The position numbers were made by a program, and so were the translations under genes. Below the pieces are notes generated by a model. That model did no database searches, was not told the DNA's origin, and was given only the letters and a program-made list of their open reading frames with translations. A DNA stretch of 42,782 bases, taken from the NCBI GenBank assembly GCA_035630615.1, contig DASQKI010000006.1, forward strand, positions 1-42,782, given 5' to 3'. Positions 8,175 through 15,722 of this stretch are shown here, piece by piece. The stretch is from DATFRX01 sp035630615 (lineage in GTDB: Bacteria > Actinomycetota > Actinomycetes > Propionibacteriales > Nocardioidaceae). Numbering within the stretch: position 1 is the stretch's first letter; each line of letters opens with the position of its first letter.

Positions 8175-9005
8175 TCATCTGAGCAAGTAGCTCGGCATTG
8201 TCGCTCCGAGTCGCTGGCGCACACCGGCGAGCCCGCTTGCGACGAAGCCGTCCGGTCCGCTGCCGAGGCCGTAGAGCACCTCGTGCCACGGACCGAGCCG
8301 ATGCCACGCCCATGCCCGTCGTCGGGTCAGCTCGTCGCCGCCGTATGCCTCGGCGACTGCCGCTGCCACCGCAGGCGGCGCAGCGTAGAGCAGCCATGCC
8401 AGGTCGATCGCCGGATCCCCGACCCGAGCATCGGTCCAGTCGATGATGCCCGAGACGGTCCCGTCGCCGATCAAGATGTGCGCCGGGCCGAGATCGCAGT
8501 GCACCAGGGCCGGCCTCGGCGGCGGCGCGGCACAAGCATCCAACAGTCGGGCTCCGTCGACCGCCGCGTCGCCGTCGAGGAGTGGGAGGACGTCCGACCG
8601 CATCCGGTCCAGGTCCTCGTTGAGCCAGCCGCGAGCCGTATTGGCGTCGGGCGCCCCGTGTCGCACGGCGTCGGCCGGCGGCACGGCATGCAGCGTCCGC
8701 AGGAACGCCCCGAGCGCGTTTCCGATCGCGGGGTCGTCGGAGTCGAGTGGATCGCCGACGACGAGTCGGTGGCGGACCCGAAGCGGTTCGTCGCGGACCA
8801 GGACCGGCTCCGGCACCGGGAGCGGCAGCAGTGGGGCCAGCCACCGCATGAGCCGGACCTCGGCCCGAAGTCGGTCGGCAACCTCGGGCCGACGGGGCTC
8901 GCGCTCGAGCCAATCCCGGTCGACGATCCAGGCCCGGCTGTCCCATCCGGTGTCGATCAGCTGTCGCATGTCGACGAGCGTGCTGCGGTGCCGTCGCAGG
9001 AGCAA
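8175..9005 (-). CDS. APH-family phosphotransferase (aminoglycoside phosphotransferase-like)
   Basis: The protein has a protein-kinase-like fold, 276 residues from a TTG at 9005 or 264 from an ATG at 8969. The catalytic loop reads HCDLGPAHIL: the Brenner Asp is present, but the usual Asn is replaced by His. IIDWTDARVGDPAIDLAWLL carries the metal-binding Asp region. Family members phosphorylate aminoglycosides, macrolides, choline or sugars, and the true substrate here cannot be deduced, so it should not be read as a resistance gene. A CACGCT hexamer 7 nt before the ATG at 8969 supports the shorter start. The LLRRHR segment fits the family's first helix and supports the longer one. Confidence 0.8.
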   Translation of the reverse strand: MLLRRHRSTLVDMRQLIDTGWDSRAWIVDRDWLEREPRRPEVADRLRAEVRLMRWLAPLLPLPVPEPVLVRDEPLRVRHRLVVGDPLDSDDPAIGNALGAFLRTLHAVPPADAVRHGAPDANTARGWLNEDLDRMRSDVLPLLDGDAAVDGARLLDACAAPPPRPALVHCDLGPAHILIGDGTVSGIIDWTDARVGDPAIDLAWLLYAAPPAVAAAVAEAYGGDELTRRRAWAWHRLGPWHEVLYGLGSGPDGFVASGLAGVRQRLGATMPSYLLR

Positions 9006-9053
9006 GCGAATTGACCAACACGCGCCTGACCGCTGGGCCGAGGCCGGCGGACG

Positions 9054-9895
9054 CTACGCCGGATCAGGCAGCAAGCACCCCTCCAGCGTCAGGTCGATCT
9101 CGCGCTCGGCGGTCAGGCAGGTGTAGAACACCACGGTCTGCTCGGCGTAGCTGCGTCCCTGCTCGTAGGTGATGTTGCCGCTCTCGTCCTCCTCGCAAGG
9201 GTTGTTGAGCGTGCACTGCTCGCCGTTTTCGTTGGTGGTGTTGTTGATCGCGGCGATCTCACCAGTGTCGTGCCGGATCGCCGGGCTTCCGGAGGTGCCG
9301 CCGATCACCTCGCAGCCCGGCTGGGTGTAGCGCGTCGATCCCTTCCAGGTCCAGTCAGCCTCGTGCAACAGGTAGACGTAGCCGTCGACCGCGCAGGTGT
9401 AGATCTCTTTCCAGTAGCCCGACACCACCGAGATGTCCGCGCCGACCGGCGGTTGCTCGGTCGCGAGCGTCAGCGCCGGCACGCCGGTGGTCTGCTCGAT
9501 CTCCGCGTACGTCTGGTCCAACTCGTAGAGCAGCACGTCAGTGTCGGTCATCGTGCCGTAGGCGATCGACGAGGCGTGCAGCGTTCCGGCGTCGCTGCCG
9601 TCGGCGGCCAGCAGCGTCATCGACCGGCTGGACGGCTCGTCGACGTGGACCTCACCCGGGTCCATGAAGCCGCCCTAGTAGCAGTGGCCGTTGGTCAGCG
9701 CCATGGCCGGGTCGGTTGGCTGCGAGGCGGCGAATCGCACGAGGGACCCCGAGCAGTTGCTCAGCGCCACCGTGCCCGCGAAGTCCACCTGCAGCGGATC
9801 CGTGCTGCCATCGGCGGCCACGCCGCAAGACCGGTCCCGGCCAAGGCTCCCGTCACCGCCGTGGCGACGGCCGCATACAGCAGTCTGCTCCTCAT
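9054..9895 (-). pseudogene. Secreted trypsin-like serine protease, disrupted by frameshift and nonsense codon
   Basis: The start is ATG at 9893-9895 with a GAGGGAG ribosome site, and a signal peptide (MRSRLLYAAVATAVTGALAG) follows. A one-base frame change near 9820 moves the reading to DGSTDPLQVDFAGTVALSNC and the active-site TNGHC. Directly after GHCY there is an in-frame TAG at 9675-9677. Reading then continues as GGFMDPGEV and on to the active-site serine in GGTSGSPAI, ending at 9054. The 203-codon open frame from 9665 therefore lacks both the signal peptide and the catalytic His. The pieces align in order as one S1-family protease, so I call it a pseudogene. Sequencing error could explain the frameshift but would have to explain the stop as well. 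Confidence 0.85.
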
Positions 9896-9918
9896 GCTGC
9901 TCCCTCGAGTTCGGTGAT

Positions 9919-9941
9919 GATGCGGGCTATCTACCCGCATC
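9919..9941 (-). terminator. Hairpin after the lipoprotein gene
   Basis: GATGCGGG (9919-9926) and CCCGCATC (9934-9941) form a perfect 8-bp stem with a 7-nt loop. It lies 10 nt past the end of the lipoprotein gene and before the protease start, both on the minus strand. There is no U tract, as is common in high-GC genomes. Confidence 0.55.
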
Positions 9942-9950
9942 CAGCTCGGC

Positions 9951-11336
9951 TCAACCCACGTGCACCGCGCGCAGGCCGGATGTCGACGCCCACACGAACG
10001 TGTCGGCGACGCGTACGCCGAAGACGGGGTCGACGAAGGCCGGATCATCGACCGGCTGACCGTCGGCCCGGCAAGGTGCGGCGAGGCCACGAGCGATCCG
10101 CGTCTGGGGTCGCGCGGCCGAGTCACGATCGCGGTAGGTCCGCTGCTGCGTACACCAGCCGATCGCGTCGGGGTCGGCCTTGGTGACCTGTCCGGAGGTT
10201 ACGTCCAGCGTCACTAGGGCGCCGCCGCGACGGCCGGCGACCAGGGAGTCGGACAGCTTCACCCAGGTGCTGCCGTCGTAGATCGCGTCCCAGCGGGCCG
10301 GCGGGGTGATCCACAGCGGTTCGCCGGTCCTTGGGTCGAAGCGGGTGATCGTGGTCCGCCAGTCGGACAGGTCGTACGATCCGTCGCCGGTCGCGCGCGC
10401 CCGGCCCGATGTCGCACAGCGGAACCATCGATGCGGCCCTCGGGCGGCCGGCTCCATGCTGTCAAGCTCGCAGTAGGCCGTGCCCGGCCGCAGCCAGAGG
10501 GTCCGCCCGGTCTGCGGGTCGATGCGGGCGATGTGGCCCGGCCGCTTGACCCATGCGCCGTCGCGCGGGCGTTCGTCGGAGCCGAACGACCCGATGAGGT
10601 ACGGCCCTTGTCGCCGCCAGTCCCAGCCTTCGGCGGGCGACACCGACCGGCCGCCGAACAAGGCGGGTGCGGATCGCTGCCACAACGTCCGATCGGCCCG
10701 CACGTAGGCGATCCGGTCGCTCGCGTCGTACAGGTTCGCGTCGAGCCTGCGACCGGCGTGGGGCACGGCCAGCCGCAGCCGGCCGGTCCGTGGGCTCACC
10801 CGAAAGACCGACGCCGGATTGGAGTCGCCGGCCGAGACGCAGACCGGTCCGCCGTCGGGCCGTCGACATCCGGCCGGGAGGCTCCAGAAGTACGCCGGCG
10901 CGCTGCGCGACACCACCCGGTCGCGGCGAACGTCGTACACCTCGACTCGGGCCAGTTGTGGCCGCCCGGCGGGTCGGTAGTGATAAACCAGGTCACCGCG
11001 CGCCGCGACGGCCATCGTGACGCCGGGCGTGACGTATGACGACGAGGACGGGCGGCGAGTGACAACGCGGCCGGTGTCGGGGTCGACGACGGTCAGGCTG
11101 AGTCGGCCCTTCGTCGCGGTGTAGACGACGACCTTGCCGCCGGCCTCGACCGGAGCTGACACCAGATGGCGGGACGGCAGCGTCCATGCCGCCTCGACCG
11201 ACGCCGCACCCGGCGGGCTCGACGCGCCGGGCGCCTGGGCGTCGATCCCCTCGGGGATCTCGAGGTCCGTCCCTCCGCACGAGGCGACGACGGACATGGC
11301 GATGACGGGCAAAATCAAGCGCTGCGGGCTGCGCAT
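9951..11336 (-). CDS. Beta-propeller (PQQ-like) lipoprotein
   Basis: The protein has 461 residues. A short signal sequence ends in the lipobox VVASC with Cys20, so it should be anchored on the outer face of the membrane. The rest holds repeated blades with DPDTGRVV, SPRTGRL, DPQTGRTLWL, DPRTGEPLW and DVTSGQV, the hallmark turns of PQQ-like or WD-type propellers. Several cysteines (near CRRPDGGPVC, CELD, CATS, CTQQ) could form disulfides. No catalytic motif is visible, so a scaffold or binding role is likely. The start is placed at the ATG, with GATACT 6 nt upstream. It is transcribed toward the broken protease gene. Specific function unknown. Confidence 0.8.
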   Translation of the reverse strand: MRSPQRLILPVIAMSVVASCGGTDLEIPEGIDAQAPGASSPPGAASVEAAWTLPSRHLVSAPVEAGGKVVVYTATKGRLSLTVVDPDTGRVVTRRPSSSSYVTPGVTMAVAARGDLVYHYRPAGRPQLARVEVYDVRRDRVVSRSAPAYFWSLPAGCRRPDGGPVCVSAGDSNPASVFRVSPRTGRLRLAVPHAGRRLDANLYDASDRIAYVRADRTLWQRSAPALFGGRSVSPAEGWDWRRQGPYLIGSFGSDERPRDGAWVKRPGHIARIDPQTGRTLWLRPGTAYCELDSMEPAARGPHRWFRCATSGRARATGDGSYDLSDWRTTITRFDPRTGEPLWITPPARWDAIYDGSTWVKLSDSLVAGRRGGALVTLDVTSGQVTKADPDAIGWCTQQRTYRDRDSAARPQTRIARGLAAPCRADGQPVDDPAFVDPVFGVRVADTFVWASTSGLRAVHVG

Positions 11337-11342
11337 TCGCGG

Positions 11343-11348
11343 AGTATC
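11343..11348 (-). promoter_or_regulatory. -10-like element of the lipoprotein gene
   Basis: On the minus strand GATACT (preceded by TGC, an extended -10) lies 6 nt before the ATG. This is compatible with a leaderless start, although the first base departs from TANNNT. Confidence 0.35.
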
Positions 11349-11397
11349 GCAGTCGAGAGGGCCACGAAAACCGATCTACGGCTCGCGGTCGACCGGG

Positions 11398-11403
11398 CAC
11401 AAT
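11398..11403 (+). promoter_or_regulatory. -10-like element of the DUF6226-like gene
   Basis: CACAAT is followed by 6 nt and the GTG at 11410. Its surroundings (GGGCACAATG) match those before trmO. Confidence 0.4.
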
Positions 11404-11409
11404 GTGGAC

Positions 11410-11973
11410 GTGACGACAGGCGACCGTTGGGGGCCGGACGGCCCACCCGAGGAGGCGTACAGCAGGGTCACGCGCGATCTCGCGACGCTCTATGAGCCGG
11501 TGGTCGAGGCGGCCTCCAACCTTGTCGATCGGCTGGAGGCCGCCTACGACGTCACGCGGCGACCGGCGAGGGCGGCAGAGCTGGACCGGCTCGGGGCCTG
11601 CGACTACGACCGGCTTGAGGCGACCACGCTGGTGCCCGCCTCTCCCGAGCAGGCGCCGCTGACCATCGGCACCTGCGACATGCCCGGCGTGCACCTCGCC
11701 TACGGCCGATGGGCGTCGGAGCACCTGCCCGAGTGCGGCTGCGACGCCTGCGACGAGTCGGCCGAGGCGTTGCTCCAGATGATGTCCGGGGCCCGTGACC
11801 TGGTCGTCGGCGGATTCGCCGAATGGATCCAGTTGCGGACCGACGGACAGTGGTGGCTCGGCCATGGCACGGTCATCGGACAACAGGGCCGCAGCGTCGA
11901 CCGAGTCGAGCTGCGCGAGCTCGGCATCTCGCCGCCGATCGAACTGGCCTGGAGGCCCTGGACACCGCGGTAG
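11410..11973 (+). CDS. DUF6226-like protein with a Cys-rich motif
   Basis: The 187-residue soluble protein starts at GTG 11410; GTG 11404 is also possible, and the frame is open much further upstream over the divergent lipoprotein gene. The central ECGCDACDES motif puts three cysteines close together, with a further Cys upstream in GTCDMPG and GACDYD, so metal binding is conceivable. The overall pattern resembles the actinobacterial DUF6226 group from memory; no function is known for that group. It ends 27 nt before dop, which has its own promoter. Its position inside the Pup locus may be accidental, since the neighbouring genes are accessory. Confidence 0.7.
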   Translation: MTTGDRWGPDGPPEEAYSRVTRDLATLYEPVVEAASNLVDRLEAAYDVTRRPARAAELDRLGACDYDRLEATTLVPASPEQAPLTIGTCDMPGVHLAYGRWASEHLPECGCDACDESAEALLQMMSGARDLVVGGFAEWIQLRTDGQWWLGHGTVIGQQGRSVDRVELRELGISPPIELAWRPWTPR

Positions 11974-11987
11974 CCGTGCTTCCCCCG

Positions 11988-11993
11988 TACGCT
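11988..11993 (+). promoter_or_regulatory. -10 element, leaderless promoter of dop
   Basis: TACGCT is followed by GGGGAAG and the GTG at 12001. The TA-G-CTGGGGAA block is nearly the same before pafA. No other ribosome site is needed if transcription starts at the GTG. Confidence 0.6.
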
Positions 11994-12000
11994 GGGGAAG

Positions 12001-13518
12001 GTGAGCGAGCAGGTCAGCGTGCGCCGGGTCATGGGCACCGAGGTCGAGTACGGCATCTCCGTCCAGGGGCAGCCGGGTGCCAACCCCATGCTCGCCTCGA
12101 CGCAGGTGGTCAACGCCTGGGCCAACGCCGGACGGCAGGCCCGACGAGCGCGGTGGGATTTCGAGGAGGAGAGCCCACTGCGCGACGCTCGCGGCTTTGA
12201 GATGGTCCGCGACACCGCCGACGCGACGCAGCTGACCGACGAGGACCTGGGGCTCGCCAACGTCATCCTGACCAACGGCGCCCGGCTGTACGTCGACCAC
12301 GCGCACCCCGAGTACTCCACGCCCGAGTGCACCAACCCGCTCGACGTCGTTCTATGGGACAAAGCCGGCGAATCCGTCATGCGACGGGCCTCGGCGCTCG
12401 CGTCGCAGGCGCCCAACGGGCCCAACATGGTGCTCTACAAGAACAACGTCGACAACAAGGGCGCGTCCTACGGGGCGCACGAAAACTACCTGATGGACCG
12501 GGCGACCCCGTTCGGCGACATCGTCGAGCACCTGATCCCGTTTTTCGTGACCCGCCAGGTGATCTGCGGCGCCGGTCGGGTCGGGCTGCGGCAGGACGGC
12601 AGCGAACACGGTTTCCAGATCAGTCAGCGGGCCGACTATTTCGAGGTCGAGGTCGGGCTCGAGACGACGCTGAAGCGCCCGATCATCAACACCCGCGACG
12701 AGCCGCACGCCGACCCGAGCAAATACCGCCGGCTGCACGTCATCATCGGCGACGCCAACCAGTCCGAGGTCGCGACGTACCTCAAGCTCGGGACCACAGC
12801 GCTGGTGCTCGCGATGATCGAGGCGCGAGCGTTGTCGGGCACCCTCGGCATCGAGCGCCCGGTGGCCGAGCTCCGATCGGTCAGCCACGACCCGAGCCTG
12901 AGCCACCTCGTCCGCCTCAAGGACGGCCGCGAGATGACAGCGGTTCAGATCCAGTGGGCGTATTTCGAAGAGACCAAGGCGTTCGTCGAGCGGACCGGCG
13001 ACATCGACGACGCGACCCGCGACGTGCTCGACCGGTGGGAGTCGATCCTCGGTCGGCTCGAGAGTGACCCGATGCAGTGTCGCCAGGAGCTCGACTGGGT
13101 CGCCAAGCTGGACCTACTCGACTCCTACCGCAACCGAGACGACATCGGCTGGGACCATCCGAAGCTGCACCTGGTCGACCTGCAGTACGCCGACGTCCGC
13201 GAAAACAAGGGGCTCTATCACCAGCTCGTACGCCGCGACCGCATGCAGCGGCTGCTGACCGAGGACGCCGTCGCCGACGCCGTCGTCAACCCGCCGACGG
13301 ACACCCGGGCATACTTCCGGGGCCGCTGCCTGGCTCAATATCCGCAGTCGATCGCGGCCGCGTCATGGGACTCGGTGATCTTCGACCTGCCCGGCCGTGA
13401 GTCGTTGCAACGGATCCCGACACTCGAGCCGCTGCGGGGGAGTCGCGACCATGTCGGCGACCTCCTCGACCGGTCCGAGACCGCCGAGGATCTCCTCAAC
13501 GCCCTCACCAGCGGCTAG
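12001..13518 (+). CDS. dop: Deamidase/depupylase of Pup (Dop)
   Basis: Dop converts the C-terminal Gln of Pup to Glu and also removes Pup from substrates, using a glutamine-synthetase-like fold with ATP as cofactor. The 505-residue protein opens with RRVMGTEVEYGIS, holding the Mg-binding glutamates near 14 and 16. The long Dop-loop (about 41-85, including WDFEEESPLRDARG) separates it from PafA. NGARLYVDHAHPEYSTPEC carries the nucleophilic Asp at 99, and NTRDEPHAD lies further on. It heads the dop-pup-prcB-prcA cluster. The pup encoded here ends in Gln, so Dop deamidation is required, which agrees with its presence. Full length, no defects. Confidence 0.97.
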   Translation: MSEQVSVRRVMGTEVEYGISVQGQPGANPMLASTQVVNAWANAGRQARRARWDFEEESPLRDARGFEMVRDTADATQLTDEDLGLANVILTNGARLYVDHAHPEYSTPECTNPLDVVLWDKAGESVMRRASALASQAPNGPNMVLYKNNVDNKGASYGAHENYLMDRATPFGDIVEHLIPFFVTRQVICGAGRVGLRQDGSEHGFQISQRADYFEVEVGLETTLKRPIINTRDEPHADPSKYRRLHVIIGDANQSEVATYLKLGTTALVLAMIEARALSGTLGIERPVAELRSVSHDPSLSHLVRLKDGREMTAVQIQWAYFEETKAFVERTGDIDDATRDVLDRWESILGRLESDPMQCRQELDWVAKLDLLDSYRNRDDIGWDHPKLHLVDLQYADVRENKGLYHQLVRRDRMQRLLTEDAVADAVVNPPTDTRAYFRGRCLAQYPQSIAAASWDSVIFDLPGRESLQRIPTLEPLRGSRDHVGDLLDRSETAEDLLNALTSG

Positions 13519-13540
13519 ACCCACCCCAGTTTGCGGTGGT

Positions 13541-13620
13541 CAAGACGCGCAATCTCGACGCAAATGAGGTACCAGCAGTACGGGTGTGTCGCGTCTCCCT
13601 TGTAGGGTCGAGATTGTCGC
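13541..13620. repeat. Palindromic repeat, locus A (between dop and pup)
   Basis: One arm GACGCGCAATCTCGACGC (13544-13561) and a degenerate opposite arm GGTCGAGATTGTCGC (13606-13620) share a 10-bp perfect inverted core (CAATCTCGAC with GTCGAGATTG). The second arm overlaps the pup -10 and start region. Same family as the loci near 19.6, 32.6 and 33.6 kb. Confidence 0.75.
13603..13608 (+). promoter_or_regulatory. -10 element of pup
   Basis: TAGGGT at 13603-13608 would give a start near 13615 and a leader of about 22 nt, which contains GGAGG at 13626-13630, 6 nt before the pup GTG. This suggests that pup-prcBA has its own promoter besides read-through from dop. Confidence 0.45.
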
Positions 13621-13636
13621 AAAACGGAGGTGGAGC

Positions 13637-13846
13637 GTGGCACGAGACGGCGGACAGCAGCAGAAGAGCCCGCGGAAGCAGTCGGAGGAAGACGAGGCGC
13701 CGGAAGTCGAGGCGAGCGGTGAGGTCACCGAGCGCAAGGAACGGCTCGATGACGACGTCGACGCGATCCTCGACGAAATCGACGATGTCCTCGAAGAAAA
13801 CGCCGAAGAATTCGTCCGTGGCTTTGTCCAGAAGGGCGGCCAGTGA
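13637..13846 (+). CDS. pup: Prokaryotic ubiquitin-like protein Pup
   Basis: The 69-residue protein tag is conjugated by PafA through its C-terminal side chain to lysines of target proteins. It is very acidic and mostly disordered, with a helical Mpa-binding stretch (about 35-62, LDDDVDAILDEIDDVLEENA). The C-terminus is VQKGGQ, so the last residue must be deamidated by Dop before ligation. The GTG at 13637 is chosen because GGAGG lies 6 nt upstream and the product has the normal family length; the frame itself opens earlier at 13586. Its stop overlaps the prcB start by 3 nt (GTGA), giving coupled translation. Confidence 0.97.
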   Translation: MARDGGQQQKSPRKQSEEDEAPEVEASGEVTERKERLDDDVDAILDEIDDVLEENAEEFVRGFVQKGGQ

Positions 13847-14688
13847 ACAACCAGCCGCCGGCTTGGGGTGGACTGCCGCGTGCGTACATGACCCCAGGCA
13901 CGTCCTCCTTCGCCCAGTTCCTCAGTGGTCAGGCCCCCGACTTGCTGCCCGGTCACCACGCCGCCGCGACCGCCGGTCTGGCCGAGCAGGTGCGGCACGG
14001 CACGACGATCGTGGCAGCGACCTATCCCGGCGGTGTCGTCATGGCCGGCGACCGTCGGGCCACGATGGGCAACGTCATCGCCCAACGTGACATCGAGAAG
14101 GTCTTTCCCGCCGACGACTACTCCTGTGTCGCGATGGCCGGAGCCGCCGGGCTCGGCGTCGAGATGATCCGGCTGTTTCAGACCGAGCTGGAGCACTACG
14201 AAAAGATCGAGGGCAGCACGCTGTCGCTCGACGGCAAGGCCAACCGGCTGGCCGGGCTGCTGCGTACCAACCTCAGCATGGCGATGCAAGGCCTTGCGGT
14301 CGTCCCTCTCTTCGCCGGCTACGACCACTACACCGAGCAGGGCCGGATCTTCTCCTACGACGTCACCGGCGGCCGCTATGAGGAGCACGCCTTCTATGCC
14401 GTCGGCTCGGGCTCGGTCTTCGCTCGCGGCGCGCTGAAGAAGCTCTACCGTGACGACCTGGCCGAGTCCGGCTGTGTCACCGCGACGATCCAGGCGCTCT
14501 ACGACGCCGCCGACGACGACTCCGCCACCGGCGGCCCCGACCTGACCCGCCGGATCTTCCCGGTCGTGGCCGTCGTCACCACCGACGGCTACCGCCGGAT
14601 CCCGGACGCCGACATCTCCGAGATCGCCGATCGGATCGTGTCCGCCCGGATGGAGCGGCCCGACGGGCCTGCGGCCCCGCTGACCTGA
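13843..14688 (+). CDS. prcB: Proteasome beta subunit PrcB
   Basis: This is the proteolytic subunit of the 20S core. The 281-residue precursor has a 53-residue propeptide, and maturation at the RHG-TT junction exposes Thr54 as the N-terminal nucleophile. In mature numbering Asp17 (AGDRR) and Lys33 (DIEK) of the active site are present. The remaining Ntn-hydrolase fold is complete, including the AGAAGLG and SGSVFARG segments. The GTG at 13843 overlaps the pup stop. prcA begins 10 nt after the stop, so the two subunits are made in step. All catalytic residues are retained, so the core should be active. Confidence 0.97.
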   Translation: MNNQPPAWGGLPRAYMTPGTSSFAQFLSGQAPDLLPGHHAAATAGLAEQVRHGTTIVAATYPGGVVMAGDRRATMGNVIAQRDIEKVFPADDYSCVAMAGAAGLGVEMIRLFQTELEHYEKIEGSTLSLDGKANRLAGLLRTNLSMAMQGLAVVPLFAGYDHYTEQGRIFSYDVTGGRYEEHAFYAVGSGSVFARGALKKLYRDDLAESGCVTATIQALYDAADDDSATGGPDLTRRIFPVVAVVTTDGYRRIPDADISEIADRIVSARMERPDGPAAPLT

Positions 14689-14698
14689 GAGGACCGAC

Positions 14699-15493
14699 GT
14701 GTCGATCCCGTTCTACGTCTCGCCCGAGCAGTTGATGAAGGATCGGGCCGACTTCGCGCGCAAGGGCATCGCGCGCGGCCGCGGGCTCGTCGTCGTGCAA
14801 TACGCCGACGGCATCGCCTTCGTGTCCGAAAACCTCCACCGCACGCTGCACAAGATCAGCGAGCTCTACGACCGGATCGCGTTCGCCGCCGTCGGCCGCT
14901 ACAACGAATACGAAAACCTCCGCATTGCGGGCGTGCGGCTCGCCGACATGCGCGGCTACTCCTACGACCGGCGCGACGTCACCGGGCGGGGGCTGGCCAA
15001 CGCGTACGCCCAGACGCTCGGCACGATCTTCTCGTCGGGCGCAGAGAAGCCGTACGAGGTCGAGATTTTCGTCGCCGAGGTGGGCGACTTGCAGTCCGAC
15101 GACCAGATCTATCGGCTGACCTATCAGGGATCGGTCGCCGACGAGCATGGATACGCCGTGATGGGCGGTTCGACCGAGCGGGTCGAGGCCTACCTCAACG
15201 ACAACTATCGCGAGGGGCTCGACTTCGACGAGGCGGTTCGACTCGGCGTGATCGCGCTGGGCCACGACAACGAGGTCGAGCGATCGATTCCCGCCGAAGA
15301 GGTCGAGGCCGCCGTCCTCGATCGGTCCCGCAACCAGCAGCGAAAGTTTCGCCGGCTGTCCGTGGCCGACGTGCAGCGGGCGCTGGACAGCGGTGAGCCG
15401 GAGCCAGAGCCGGCGGAGGAATCGTCGACCACGTCCGATGCGGGGTCGGCGAGCGCCAGCGACGCCGCCGACGGTGACGACGCGTCGGAGTGA
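14699..15493 (+). CDS. prcA: Proteasome alpha subunit PrcA
   Basis: PrcA forms the outer heptameric rings of the 20S core, which gate substrate entry and dock Mpa. The 264-residue protein begins MSIPFYVSPEQLMKDRADFARKG, with the N-terminal gate tail and H0 helix of actinobacterial alpha subunits, followed by the ARGRGLVVVQYADGIAFVSEN strand. It has no catalytic Thr, as expected. The last 30 residues are an acidic, Ser/Ala-rich disordered tail usual in this family. The GTG start has GAGAGGA upstream. It is the last gene of the dop-pup-prcBA run; a 229-nt gap separates it from pafA. Confidence 0.96.
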   Translation: MSIPFYVSPEQLMKDRADFARKGIARGRGLVVVQYADGIAFVSENLHRTLHKISELYDRIAFAAVGRYNEYENLRIAGVRLADMRGYSYDRRDVTGRGLANAYAQTLGTIFSSGAEKPYEVEIFVAEVGDLQSDDQIYRLTYQGSVADEHGYAVMGGSTERVEAYLNDNYREGLDFDEAVRLGVIALGHDNEVERSIPAEEVEAAVLDRSRNQQRKFRRLSVADVQRALDSGEPEPEPAEESSTTSDAGSASASDAADGDDASE

Positions 15494-15710
15494 CTGAGCG
15501 CTGCTGGGTCGGTCGCGCTGCACTAGCGCATCGTTGGCCGGCGACTGCCACGCCCGCTTCACTCGTCCAGACGCTCGCGTACGCCGGAAATGCCGGATAC
15601 CGCGAACCCCTCAGCGGGTGAAGCCGCACTGAATCTGGTTCGCCACAGTGCCAAGGGAAACCGTGACCCACCTGATGGTCGATCCATCCCCATTCCAAGG
15701 CGCTACCGCA
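15494..15710. other. Intergenic region before pafA
   Basis: About 217 nt without a convincing gene. A short GCGCT/AGCGC stem at 15515-15529 is too weak to call a terminator. An open frame beginning at 15590 overlaps pafA in another phase and has no coding character. Confidence 0.5.
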
Positions 15711-15716
15711 TAGGCT
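15711..15716 (+). promoter_or_regulatory. -10 element, leaderless promoter of pafA
   Basis: TAGGCT, then GGGGAA, then the ATG at 15723. This is almost the same string as in front of dop, so the two paralogs share promoter layout. Confidence 0.6.
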
Positions 15717-15722
15717 GGGGAA

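Noticed and set aside
9663..9665. MDPGEV as the true start of a 203-residue secreted protein
   Set aside because: It would lack a signal peptide and the active-site histidine, both of which are found just upstream in the broken gene.
15515..15529. GCGCT/AGCGC stem after prcA as terminator
   Set aside because: A five-base stem with no T tract is expected by chance in this composition.
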